NCBI GenBank assembly: GCA_037074765.1
Contig: JBAMDO010000018.1
Coordinates: 372,001 to 436,000, forward strand
Direction: 5' to 3'
Source: Mansonella perstans
Lineage: Eukaryota; Nematoda; Chromadorea; Rhabditida; Onchocercidae
DNA length: 64,000 bases
The notes below the pieces were generated by a model. It was not told the DNA's origin, ran no database searches, and saw only the letters and a list, made by a program, of their open reading frames with translations. The stretch's first letter is position 1; each line of letters starts with the position of its first letter. Shown piece after piece: positions 52,601-63,432 of this stretch. The position numbers were made by a program, and so were the translations under genes.

Positions 52601-53063
52601 ATCTTTCCAGGAAGTTACGCAACAATTCTTGGACAAAATGAAAATGTCCAGGTAATCAACATATCAAAAATAAAAATGCCTATATTAATATAGTGATATA
52701 GTGAAGTGTTGACACTTGTTCTGAAAACAGAAGATGTCATAAATACACTCTCGCCTTATTTTTAGCGCAGTGTAAAATCCATTCCAGTATTTCAGTTTGA
52801 AATTTCTCAAAAGTTATCATGGTTTTAGAATTTATTGTGACTGTGAACTATATTTAAAGATTGAAATTTAGAACTGAAGAATGAATAACAAATTCCATTT
52901 TTGTAGATATGAAAACAGTGAAGGTCGCTTCCGCTGTCCATCCGAAGTAACATGTCCAGCAGAATTATTTTATTTTTTTAATACCTTTGATCTGCGTGAA
53001 TTTTCAGCGCAATTTTTTGTTTTGATACCGCTCCTTATATTACTCTTATTTTATGTATCATAG
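49612..53063 (+). CDS. Uncharacterised cysteine-rich surface or GPI-anchored protein
   Basis: I do not recognise this family. Ten exons: 49612-49703, 49952-50095, 50397-50456, 50831-50864, 51088-51178, 51338-51465, 51573-51673, 51898-51999, 52544-52651, 52907-53063, all in phase, giving 338 residues. ATG at 49612 has an in-frame TGA at 49603. The N terminus MINQFHYGILSILIY is a short, weak signal peptide. The lumenal part has about 15 cysteines and several N-glycosylation sequons (NST, NCT, NYT, NGT, NYS). The chain ends in a hydrophobic tail (FFVLIPLLILLLFYVS) with no cytosolic residues after it, the pattern of a GPI-anchor signal; a C-terminal transmembrane tail is the alternative. Small exons with clean junctions and balanced codons argue for a real gene. 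A possible poly(A) signal lies at 53225-53230. Confidence 0.8.
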
Positions 53064-53439
53064 AAAAATATTAAGCCTACATTTGAAATTTGTCCCTCAT
53101 ATTATTGCTGACGAATGTAAATATGTGTTTATGATGATGATCCATAAAAAGTATATAATTCAAAAATACTTAAACATACAATTTGCCTTTCCCTCGAAAA
53201 ATGATTTGATAATTTTAAGACAAGAATAAATGTGAAAATGATTATTTCCGTCAAATTGGATGAATGCACTTGCAGCTAGGTTCTTAATCTAAAATCATTT
53301 TCTTTTATCAACGATAATGCTTATTTTACTTTATAGAAACATTTTATTTTACTAAATCGAAAATAAAAAGCAACAAATGTAAATTTCTCATGGATTATAA
53401 TACAGTTGTTTACAATACCTTCCTTTTCATCAACATATT
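53064..53439. other. Convergent 3' spacer
   Basis: Between the ends of the cysteine-rich protein gene (+) and the small basic protein gene (-). AATAAA at 53225-53230 may serve the upstream gene. Nothing else was seen. Confidence 0.7.
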
Positions 53440-54022
53440 TCATTTCGATTTTTCTTTTATGCCATTATCTGCTGTAGTATTTGTTCGATTTATCCGTGTA
53501 TTTTTATTCTTTTTCTGTGCTTTTCGACGTTGATCACGAGCAAACTGGAAAAAAAAAGACGAGGAAAATGACGAAGATTAAATATCTCTTAATATCATTA
53601 ATTTTAGAAATTTTATTATGAACATTTGTATTTCATTCGTAAACAATACAGCTATTGTATAATTATCATTCTTTTTTATCAATTTATTTTGCAATGAATT
53701 CAATGGCTGCTATGAATTTTTAAAATTGGCCAAAATTGGCCAATTTGGCTGCTATAAAGTATTTCTTTTCGAAAACAATCAACATTTCTAAATTGTGCTT
53801 TTATTATGAGAAGTTAGTTATATTACAGAACTTATCTTACTTTTCAATGAATAATATCAAAAAAAAAAATTAAACCCTTTTAATTCCTAAACGTATTGTG
53901 TTCCATTTTGATTTTATTTGTTCCATTGTTTGAGTTCGACGAAAACTTTTAGCTTGTTTAGCAATTCGATTATCTGTTTCATCGATAAAAAATTCTACTT
54001 TAAAATTCTCATTCGTATCCAT
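53440..54022 (-). CDS. Small basic protein of 83 residues, unknown function
   Basis: Two exons, 54022-53876 and 53544-53440, joined in phase 0 across a GTTTAA donor and a TTTCCAG acceptor. ATG at 54022 sits one base downstream of a strong TTCTTTTCCACAG acceptor, a good spliced-leader site. The product starts acidic and helical (ENFKVEFFIDETDNR), continues with KQAKSFRRTQTMEQIKSKWN, and ends in a Lys/Arg-rich tail (DQRRKAQKKNKN). It may be a nuclear or RNA-associated protein, but I recognise no family. Its divergent neighbour is UBE2F, whose start lies 1.2 kb away. Confidence 0.65.
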
Positions 54023-55233
54023 TCTGTGGAAAAGAAATGCATTAAAATCATTTGATAATATATTCCGTAAACAATAAGTAAAATAAGAAATTAAAAAAAG
54101 GTTACGGATAAACCGGAAAGCTCAAACAAATCGGAAAAACGGGAGTGGTGGTTCAATTAGCGAAATCACTAATCGTTGAGATTTCATTTTTGCTGCTTCT
54201 CATTTGAAATAGTTTGTGAGAGAGATAGAGAGAAGTTAAAAATAGAATTACTATAGCAATTAAGTAAACAAAGAAAATAGTAAATTGCAGTAGTGAGATA
54301 ATAAGATGAAAGTTTGAAATGATTAATAAATTTTTTTCGTTTAATTAAAAATTCCTAATAAATTGTTGAAGAGATGTTAGAGATTGAGAGTACGAGAGAT
54401 GAATGTTTTAGAAGAGATAAACTAGAGATTGAGAATGATTAGAAAAGTGAAAGAAAAAAGAATTGTTGATCATTGATAGCAGTGAGTTAGAAAATGCAAT
54501 CTTAGCTTAGACTTAGTCTTTATTATCCCTGAGGGTATGATGTTGCTTATCTTTGCTATCCGCGGATTATCATCTTTGCTACCCGCGGGTTATCATCTTT
54601 GCTACCCGCGGGTTATCTATGCTACCTGGAATTAATGTTAGGAGAGGAATAAGTGTTTATTGATATTTTATTGACATTCCACTGCTTTTTATCATATACA
54701 ACCTTAAATTACTTATAATCTGTGTAAAATGTAAATAACTTAAAGTTATATATGAAGTTGTAATAAGGTATGTTTATTACATAATATATATATTATTAAA
54801 TTACTTTTTAAAAGATCCAAGTAATGTTTGACAAATCAGTTTATTAAATTAATGGACTATATTATTAAGTTACTTTTTCAAAAAAATTTTGAAATCAGTT
54901 CATTAAATTAAAAAAAAATTTTATTATTGGTATTTTTTTTTCTGTTGGTTTTAAAATTTCAACTAATTTTTTATGCTAACATACTAATGTATTATTTTAT
55001 ATCATACTACCTTTTTGACAGATTTTATGTTTAAATTATAATAAGCAATAAGCTTAAACATTTAGAAAGATGATAAATTGATAGAGCTACAAGTTGAAAT
55101 TCTCTCCTGGTCCTAAGCAAACACCTATTTTTCTTGGATATTGCTCAAATTTAATATGTGATAAAAATAGATAATGAAATGGTTATTAACTTTTAAAGTT
55201 TTTTTTTTTTTTTTTTTACAGGTGGTTAGTGTA
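54023..55233. other. Divergent promoter region upstream of UBE2F
   Basis: A 1.2-kb interval between two outward-facing starts. It contains a short GC-rich tandem repeat at 54549-54626 and otherwise AT-rich DNA. A T-rich tract ending ACAG at 55221, 12 bases before the UBE2F ATG, is a likely cis or spliced-leader acceptor. Confidence 0.65.
54549..54626. repeat. 23-bp tandem repeat containing CCCGCGGG
   Basis: About three copies of a 23-bp unit with core TTTGCTACCCGCGGGTTATC, plus a partial copy at each end. The palindrome CCCGCGGG in two units (CCGCGG in the first) stands out in very AT-rich surroundings. Confidence 0.9.
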
Positions 55234-57331
55234 ATGTTGAATCTTCAAAAACGAATCAATGGTGTCGATGAAGAAAAAACATATTTGGGTACACGAATAT
55301 CCATTCGAGACAAATTACTATCGCAAGGTTTATATTGTCTTTTTATCGATACTGCTCATATTTTAATTTATTTTAAAAATATGGTAAATGTTAACAGTAG
55401 TTTGTGTATGTATGTGTATAGTTGTACTGGAAACATATTTTATTTAATATAAAAAAAAAAGCATTCATTAATATTTAGCTAATCTATAGAGAAATGAGCA
55501 AATGATGATTTGAAAAATTTTACCTTGTCAGTTTTATAAGATCTATGCCGAGTTGTCTTTTTATTGATTTGAAATGTTTAATTTTAAGATTAATTTTAAG
55601 ACTTTAGCATGAACATATACAATGCTTCTGAACTCTCATTATCAAGGAGTTAATCATTGCATTAATAATAATTGTTAAATGGATACCTTACATGATATTT
55701 GTTGTTGATTTTATTGTAGAAATTTCTCTTTTAGAAATAAAAGAGCTTGAATCAAGTCTTAAAAAAGTGCCTTCATGTAAGTTGCATTTTCCATCAACAT
55801 CTGCACTACATAATATGGAACTCACCGTTTCACCAGTTGAAGGAATTTATAAGGTATGTTATTTATGGATTAAAATAATGTGATATTGGATGATGTTCTT
55901 CGTAGTTTAGATATGATTTATAGAAATGATGTTATGTGATACAGAACATTTATTTATAAGCAAAAAAATGATTTCATTGTTGATTAATATTTTATTATTG
56001 ATTAACAAACATTTCGCTAAACGATTCGACAAATTTTTAATTAATGAAATTTGAAAGCTCATGTTAAACAATTAAGCATAATTTCAGGGTGGAATATTCA
56101 AGTTTACTATATCAGTCCCACCGGAATATAACAATGTACCACCTATAGTGAAGTGTGTAACACGTGTGTGGCATCCAAATATAACTGAGGAAGGCTCTAT
56201 ATGTTTGTCATTATTGCGACAAAACAGTCTTGATGGTTATGGTATGTACCTAGATTATCCTGACGTAAAAATAAACATTTAAGACTTGATAACATGCAAT
56301 TGATTTTTGGTGAATATTTATATCAAATTTATCCAGGGAATTTAAGTATTATATATTTTTTGCCTAATTTTTGCTTATGTATTTGAATGAAAAGATTGTG
56401 CTGGGAAAGAAAAATTGCAAAAGTACGGTAATTTATGATTCTCTTGAAGCTTTTTTTTTTTGATTTCAGGTTGGATGCCAACTCGTAGATTGATCGATGT
56501 TGTTCTTGGCTTGGATAGTCTTTTCACTGATCTTATCGATTTTGATGACGCTCTCAATGCAACAGCCGCCCAACAATGGTCTACCAATAAGGTAGTTTCA
56601 CTTCGATAGTATCAGTTTCATAACTTTTTTTTTTCAAAATTTAATTCAATCTGACACAATTTCCTTATTTTATAGGCTATTTTATAGCATTAATATAATT
56701 TAAATGTAAACTTCAAACTGTTAAAGTCGAAATAAATTCTGAATCACTGATTTATATATTTTTAAAACCGATGGAATTAATTTGGTTCACTGGCAATACG
56801 ATGGGCATTTCATAAATCAGCTAAGGATTGCATTTTATTTTGCACTGCTGTCTATTCTTCTATTCCGTGTTGTAAATTCCCTCCTCTCACCCCCTACAAA
56901 TAGATAGTACATGGAATTAATAAGATGAAGTAATAAGAAATAAAGAAAATAAGTAAAATTTCTCAAAGAAGTTTTACCTTTCCAGCTTGAAAAAAAATTG
57001 TAAACACTGAAGGTTTTCATACATCAACCTGCTAAATTAAAGGGAGAAAATGGCATTTGACACAAACATGTAAATTAGTGCAATTCTGTTGCAGAATTTT
57101 TTATTATAAGTTATTAATATGAATGAAATCATTCTGTATTTCTTCTGATACAAGACCCCAACTACTTAAAGGAGTAGTTTTCTTCATCTTCTTCACAGTG
57201 AGTTTTTTTTTCCAATATCCGTTTTCCATACCTTACTTGCACCTTAAAATTATCCTCTTTCTTCAATTATTGTATTTCAGGATGCATACATTGCCAAAGT
57301 ACGTGATTACATTGTGCGCTTTTGTCGGTGA
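55234..57331 (+). CDS. ube2f: NEDD8-conjugating enzyme UBE2F
   Basis: An E2 that receives NEDD8 from the UBA3 E1 and passes it to cullins, chiefly CUL5 in animals. Exons: 55234-55327, 55735-55853, 56088-56241, 56470-56591, 57281-57331, giving 179 residues against 185 in human. Residues 1-30 start MLNLQKRI, resembling the UBE2F E1-docking peptide, followed by ISIRDKLL and the UBC fold. The HPN motif is at 100-102 and the catalytic Cys at about 110 in [32 protein letters not shown] and the C-terminal [10 protein letters not shown] match UBE2F better than UBE2M/UBC12. The second exon starts after TCTCTTTTAG at 55734; an earlier acceptor at 55719 would add five residues. The acceptor at 55221 lies 12 bases upstream of the ATG. 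Confidence 0.95.
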
Positions 57332-58574
57332 AAGAAGACTGGAAACAAAGAGGATTTTATACAAATTTCGAAAACATGATAATTGTGTTTTGGCACTGTA
57401 ATGCGGTAATTAATCGAAACGAAAATGTTTTTTATAAGGAATTTGAAATTTTGTATTCGATGACATTTTGCTACGAGCAACGTTATGAATCTATATTCAT
57501 GTATATTTTAATATTTTGTGGTTGTTTTCAAAATTTTCAATATTTTGCACAATATTTGATGAGTAACTTGCTAAGCTAATAGTGATTGACATAAATTATG
57601 CGTTTGCTAATGATGCTTTTTATTGGCTTAATTTTCTTTTGCTTTCAAAGCAGAATTTTATGTAATCGGAAAATTTACCGTTTGGCTTTTGTTTAGTATT
57701 CTTCTGAAAAGAGATTATTTTTGGTGTCTTTCAGATTGCACATTTATTTTTTTATAAGCTAGTTTGCTGTTTGTAGCATAGCCAATTTATTTGGCCGTAG
57801 ATTTGAGCTTAAAATAAATTTTATTGGGAATATTTTATGTAGCAAGTAATTACGAGAAATTAGAAGTTGTTGAGTGGTGACGAACAATACTGCAGTCAGT
57901 CTTAGCAGTTTATCCAAACTCTCGTAATTCCTGTTTTAATTTTTACAATTAATAGTTTGTAACTCCATTGAATTTAGTACTATTTAAAGTTAGTGAATGC
58001 GCGTGAAGAGAGAATAAAATTTAACTTTATCATTGAAAGTTCAGTTATAAGTTTTTTACATTAGATTTACCTATCTACGTAACATAGCTTTATGGATTAT
58101 TCTCGATCAGATTCAAAGATTCATCATCACTTCTTGTTCAGAGAATTCTCAAAAACAAACATGAATCATCGCTTTAGATAGACTGTAATCATCGTATTAT
58201 TTTGTCATCAGTATATTTCGAAAATATGTCAATCATTGTCAGGTCATTCATTGAAATTATTTCCAATTCATTATCATTATATATACCTCGTAAGGTATGG
58301 ATCTGAAAGGATAACTTGAAGAATATATTATTTATTTCTCTTTAAATTATCTAGTGAAGTGATTGCAGCAGTTAATTTTGTTTGGTAAAGAAGAAAAAAG
58401 TAGGACGATTGCAACGTTATAGTAATTTTCAGGAGTCATATTTTTTTTTTTTTGGCACAAGCAAATCGCAATTACCGATACGTCGAATTTTCAGGAAAGG
58501 CATATTTTTCAATTACCAAAGATTATATTTACTGAAATTTGTTTTTTTTTTTTAAAATCGCTTCATGTGAAGTA
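57332..58574. other. Intergenic region between UBE2F and the TTL gene
   Basis: UBE2F 3' UTR and the upstream region of the transthyretin-like gene, both plus strand. The open frame at 57322-57579 overlaps the last UBE2F exon in another frame and looks non-coding. A TTTTCAG acceptor near 58494 may receive the spliced leader of the next gene. Confidence 0.65.
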
Positions 58575-59520
58575 ATGGATGATCATGTAATAGCAGCATT
58601 TCTACTTATGCTTTTATCACTAAGGCAAATTTACGGTAAAACGGAATGTATGCAAGTTGTTGGTACTCTTGTTTGTCCACAAAAACCTATGCTAGCCGGA
58701 AATGTGCAGATTGATTTGAAGGACGATGACTGTACGAATTTTCAATTGCAGCATAAAATTCATCATTTCATATATTAAATGCTTAATTATTATGAACTTA
58801 ATTAATAACTACAGTATCAGATATAGATAAAGTTAATTGAAGAGTATGCGTTCTGAAGAGATTTTTTCTTGAAAACATCGCAATCAATGCTCAGATACAG
58901 TAGTCATATCAAGTTTTCTGTAAAGACTAAAACTTAAAGTCAACAGTGAACTCAAAGAACGCTAGAATTATTTATTTAACCTTTTTAGTCATAAAATAGC
59001 TAATGCCTTAAATTGTTGCATTGGGATAATTGCATTGGCTATTTCAGTCAAGTAGTTTTTTTTTATCACCTTAATTATCTATTAGTTTTGTTCAATTATT
59101 AATTAACATTGCTGATTTTTTGAAATTATTTTTTCCCACATAATATTCTTAAGTATTTCACATAATTTAAACATTTTCCAAAAATTATTACACTATTATT
59201 AAAATATCACTATTGAGTTAATTAACTAATTAATTTTATGTGACCTCTTTGCAGCACTACCATTGGAGGTAAATGATCAGATGGGACGAACTTGGTCCAA
59301 ATCTAATGGTTCATTTATGATTTCTGGTTGTGGAAGTGATTTTGGTCCATTCAATGCACCAGATCCATACATTATTATTGAGCACAAATGTCCCTCTGTT
59401 TTACGCTCAGTGATAGGAAATAATGGTTCAACAAGAAAGACTCAATTTGCATTAGCCAAAAAATTTATGCCAGAAATCCTGAATGTTGGTAAAATTTTCC
59501 TGGATGATTCAGATTTATAA
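58575..59520 (+). CDS. Transthyretin-like (TTL/TTR) secreted protein
   Basis: A member of the large nematode TTL family of small secreted beta-sandwich proteins; some members bridge apoptotic cells or act at the host interface. Two exons, 58575-58731 and 59255-59520, give 140 residues, the usual family length. A signal peptide with core AAFLLMLLSL ends before about residue 22. The family pattern follows: VVGTLVCPQKPMLAGNVQI, KDDD, MGRTWSKSNGSF, SGCGSDFGPFN, DPYIIIEHKCPS and a C-terminal NVGKIFLD strand. Four Cys can form two disulphides. Possible poly(A) signals are at 59711 and 59889. It lies 1.3 kb upstream of the astacin on the same strand. Confidence 0.93.
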
Positions 59521-60800
59521 AATTGAATTGCATTATATTTTACCTAGCAAAATAATGTTGCTTTTAATTTATTAATTAAAGAATGCAAAAAATTTGTAGA
59601 AGTTATATCAATATATAAAATGTTTCTTTTCTATTTATTTTCTGCTACATGAAAAATACTGAATGTTGCTGTGGAATTTCCGGAACGGAAAAGTAAAGAA
59701 ATGCAATGTAAATAAAAAACTAAGAAAAAAAGGAAAGAAAAAGAAAACATAGAAGAGGTAGAGAGTAATTAAATGGAGAATTTCATTAATTTCATCATGG
59801 AAATATCCACACACTTTTAGCTTATTTGTAAAATTTTTTTTTTGTAACATTTATTTGCTGTACATTTCATTTTGCATTTATTCATTTCAATAAATTTGTC
59901 ATAATCCTCTTTGAAATAATTGATCCGGAATTTTTGTAAGTATCAGTTAAAGATGGCAATTAAGTTCGTCTATTTGCAGCAGTATTTTTGTAACCGGAAT
60001 TTTAATACTAATGCTCACGAATTGAACACTCTTTTAGACCCATGTTGATTGTAATGAATTTAAAAAAAAAAAAAGAATGAAGAAAGCATGCTGAGGATAT
60101 TTAAGATATAAATTGAAGAAATTTACATATGCAACAGATATTTCTATTCTTCATCTAAACACATCCATTGCAGATATATTTGTTTCGTTCCATAATTATA
60201 ATAATTCGAATAGATGTATTTCAATTCAAATTATATATCCTAAATTTCGAAGTGAAATTTGTTTCGTTTCATAATTATAATAATTCGAATAAATGTATTT
60301 CAATCAAAGTGAAAGGAGGAAAAAAAAGACAGACTTTGAGACTGTAACTAACTTCTATATTATCAATTGTGTGAATTATTTACACAATTTATTATGGTAT
60401 TTATTGATTTGGTGAAGTATTCCCCGTAGACTAAATGAGAAATTTCCAGTTATATCATTTGTTATTATTTAAATGTTGTCATGAATACATAGAAGGATAA
60501 AATAACGGGAAATGGAAAACTGGTTATAATTTGCGAGAAATATTGGAAAAGAACAGTGGAAAAATATTTTGTTAATCCGAAAGCTATAATCTAGATTGTT
60601 CAATTATTATTATACTACAGTAAATAAAGGCTTAAATAACTTTATAAACGTACATGAAACTATTATTATAATCATTAAGTAATGTATTCCTTCTTCTTCC
60701 TGTCTCTATAATAACATACAAACAAACCATCAGTCAGCACATCACTACTCTGCATCATTCTGTCATAATTATCATTTAAATTATCCTGAAATTTCACAAA
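59521..60800. other. Intergenic region between the TTL and astacin genes
   Basis: Contains candidate poly(A) signals at 59711-59716 and 59889-59894 and a direct repeat at 60181-60304. No coding signal was found. Confidence 0.65.
60181..60304. repeat. Direct repeat of about 45 bp, 79-bp period
   Basis: The segments at 60181-60225 and 60260-60304 share TGTTTCGTTYCATAATTATA and AATAATTCGAATARATGTAT, differing at only a few bases. Confidence 0.85.
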
Positions 60801-62973
60801 ATGTACTGCTCCTTATCCAGGCTTCCTGCCACAACAATCCATATCTTATTATCACCATCCAGGATAATACTATTATTGTTACCAATTGTTTCAGTTGCAT
60901 TAACAAATAAGCAACAATTTTTGAATTCAATAGATTTCTTTAATGCAAATTTTGTTAATATCAATCAACCACTTCGAATTTCCTCTAACGATCAGCATTT
61001 CGCACGAAAGGTTTGACAAAAAAAAGTTTCAAATTCATTGAAATTAATTTTTATATATTGAGATTTTGTCATATATGAATATTATTATCTTATAGATAAA
61101 GTATGAGTAAATAATAAATGATAATCATTGATAAATAGATCCTTTCCTGAATCTTGCATTTTTTTCCAGAGGAGAAAACGTGGCTCAGCAGTACTTTTTG
61201 AAAGTGATAAATGGCCATATGGACGTATTCCATATGTTATTTCGTCCACTTATTGTAAGCTTATCAGCTGTATCAGTGCCAACTGATAATGTGTATTCGC
61301 TAATTAACATATAGTTACACCATTAATTAACGCTCTTCAAATCCTTTGCTTCAAAATTGAAATCATTTATCAGTTGAGACGTCGGAAAGAAACATCCAAT
61401 TATTTATTTTCTTGACCATTTCAGGAAGAATACCTAAGGAGCAAAAACTAATTTCTAATTTTAAAAATAGAAAAAGTTGAATTTTAAAAAATTCGGATTG
61501 AGAATGGAGAAAATTGGAACAATAAAAATTATAAAATCTGGAATGTTTCATTTTTTAAAGATACAAAAGAAAAAAAGTGATCTATAAAATAAAACTATAT
61601 CTATAAAATCTTAGTAAAAAAAAGGAAGGAAGAAAAAATTCAATGATTTTTGCTAAATTTTAATAAATTCTTTTTTTTTAACAGCTCTCTACCAGCGTGC
61701 TATAATTGCTCGTGCAATAGCCACTTACGCTGCACGAACATGCATTCGTTTCATTCCTCGACAATTGTTTGATCGGGATTATATTATTATCTCAAAAAAT
61801 AATGGGTAATAAAATTTATGATTCTTGTAAAAGATTACTTGTAATTAATCAATAAATTATTAATAAGTACTTAAATTAAATTAAATGGAAAGATTTGACG
61901 ACTATTTGATGAATATATATATATATATATATATACATATATATATCGGTTATTTCTGTTAGATATTTACTGTTCACTCTAAAATCTATTTAGCTATCAG
62001 AAATCTTATCACTTCTTGAGCTAGTACTTCAAACTATATTCATACAATTATATTTCTAATATATAATCAAATGAATGAATCTCTGCAAATTGTAGATGCT
62101 TTGCTGATTTTGCTCATATTGGAGGTCCACAACAAGTATCATTGGATGATGGATGTCTTACCTATGCAACGGTTATTCATGAATTGATGCATGTGATCGG
62201 TTTCATCCATGAGCATCAACGCAATGATCGCGATTATTTCGTAAACATTTTATGGCAAAATATTTTACCAGGCAAGTCTTTTTTTCCCAACAATATTACC
62301 GAAGTTTATTCCTTCAAAGTTCCATATTTTTAATAATTATTTCCCGTGGATTTCTTCACTTAGTAGCCTGTCGAAATTTCTGAAGAACTCTATTTTATTC
62401 TTTTTAATCTTTATGAACTTTTCCCTATGTACAGTGTACAAAGACTTCTCTTTGTTAATAAATTTTTTTCTGAAATTTCGGGTTACAAATGAATATCTGA
62501 CATCGATTTGATGGAGAACATTTGATTAGATTTGAGAATTCAATTATGTGAATGAAATGAGAAAAAGGTGAAAATCACTATCACGACCATAAAATACATC
62601 CACTATATTAAAATAAAGACCAACTTATACTTCGAGTGAATTCATAATACATTGCTTGCCACAAGGAATCGATATGTTTCGCTGTTCTGAAAATAATATA
62701 CAAAGATTTGCAAATATTTCGTTGAATGAAATTATTCTTCTCTTTTTTTCAGGTGCTCACATCGATTTTGAAAAGCTGACTTCAGTAAAACTATCATATT
62801 ATGGTGAACGTTACGATTACTCCTCTATCATGCATTACGAATCAACGGAAGGCAGTCGTAATGGGAGAAATACAATTGAAGCGAAAATTCAAGCAATTAC
62901 CCCACTGATGGGTAAAAGTGCTGATTTTTCATTGAGTGATATTAATAGAATTAACCGAGCTTATAAATGTTAG
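60801..62973 (+). CDS. Astacin-family zinc metalloprotease (NAS)
   Basis: A secreted zinc endopeptidase of the nematode astacin family, used in cuticle processing, digestion or host tissue. Exons: 60801-61010, 61170-61254, 61685-61805, 62096-62271, 62753-62973, all in phase, giving 270 residues. It has an N-terminal hydrophobic segment ([12 protein letters not shown]), a short propeptide, and a furin-like RRKR at about 71-74. The mature domain holds [10 protein letters not shown] and the zinc site [12 protein letters not shown] at about 167-178 (three His, catalytic Glu 168). The Met-turn SIMHY with its Tyr ligand is near 222-226. It stops right after the catalytic domain with no EGF, CUB or ShK module, which is minimal for the family. 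The fourth intron needs a GC donor (CCAG|GCAAGT at 62272). The third intron contains a TA microsatellite (about 61916-61945). Confidence 0.93.
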
Positions 62974-63432
62974 AATTTCTTTTTGCATGCTGAGATTATC
63001 CTTAGATCTCACTAACGATACCCTATTTTCCGTAAAACTTAGTGGAAAGCGGAATAAGAGTAGTAAGAAATGTATGCTTTTTTTACTAATATCAAAACAT
63101 GGCAACAACTTGGTTATTCCTCATTTTCGAAATCTCAAATCACCACGAAGGCAAGACAAAAAAAGATACAACGCTTACTTTCACTGTTTTTTTTTTCCTT
63201 CTTTTTATCTCAATTCAATATCTGATTCAAATCAAACTATGATTCGAGATGACGAAAACATACTAAATATTGGAAAACTACAACAATATTAGTACAGAAA
63301 ACTCATTTAATCAGTGCAGCTTCGTGATGCCTTCAGCATCAGAAATCACAGAAAAAAAATCATCAATCACAGAAAAAAAAATAGCATAAATATAAAATAA
63401 TCACTGTACCGTACCAAATACAAGTAAATTAT
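62974..63432. other. Convergent 3' spacer
   Basis: Between the ends of the astacin gene (+) and VPS29 (-). The open frame at 62936-63292 starts inside the last astacin exon in another frame and is not supported as a gene. A direct repeat around ATCACAGAAAAAAAA lies at about 63345-63380. Confidence 0.6.

Noticed and set aside
57123..57579. Two 85-92 residue frames after UBE2F
   Set aside because: They overlap the last UBE2F exon in other frames or lie in its 3' UTR; composition is Phe/Tyr-rich like AT-rich non-coding DNA.
62936..63292. 118-residue frame overlapping the astacin end
   Set aside because: It begins inside the last astacin exon in a different frame and runs through poly-T sequence; no domain is seen.
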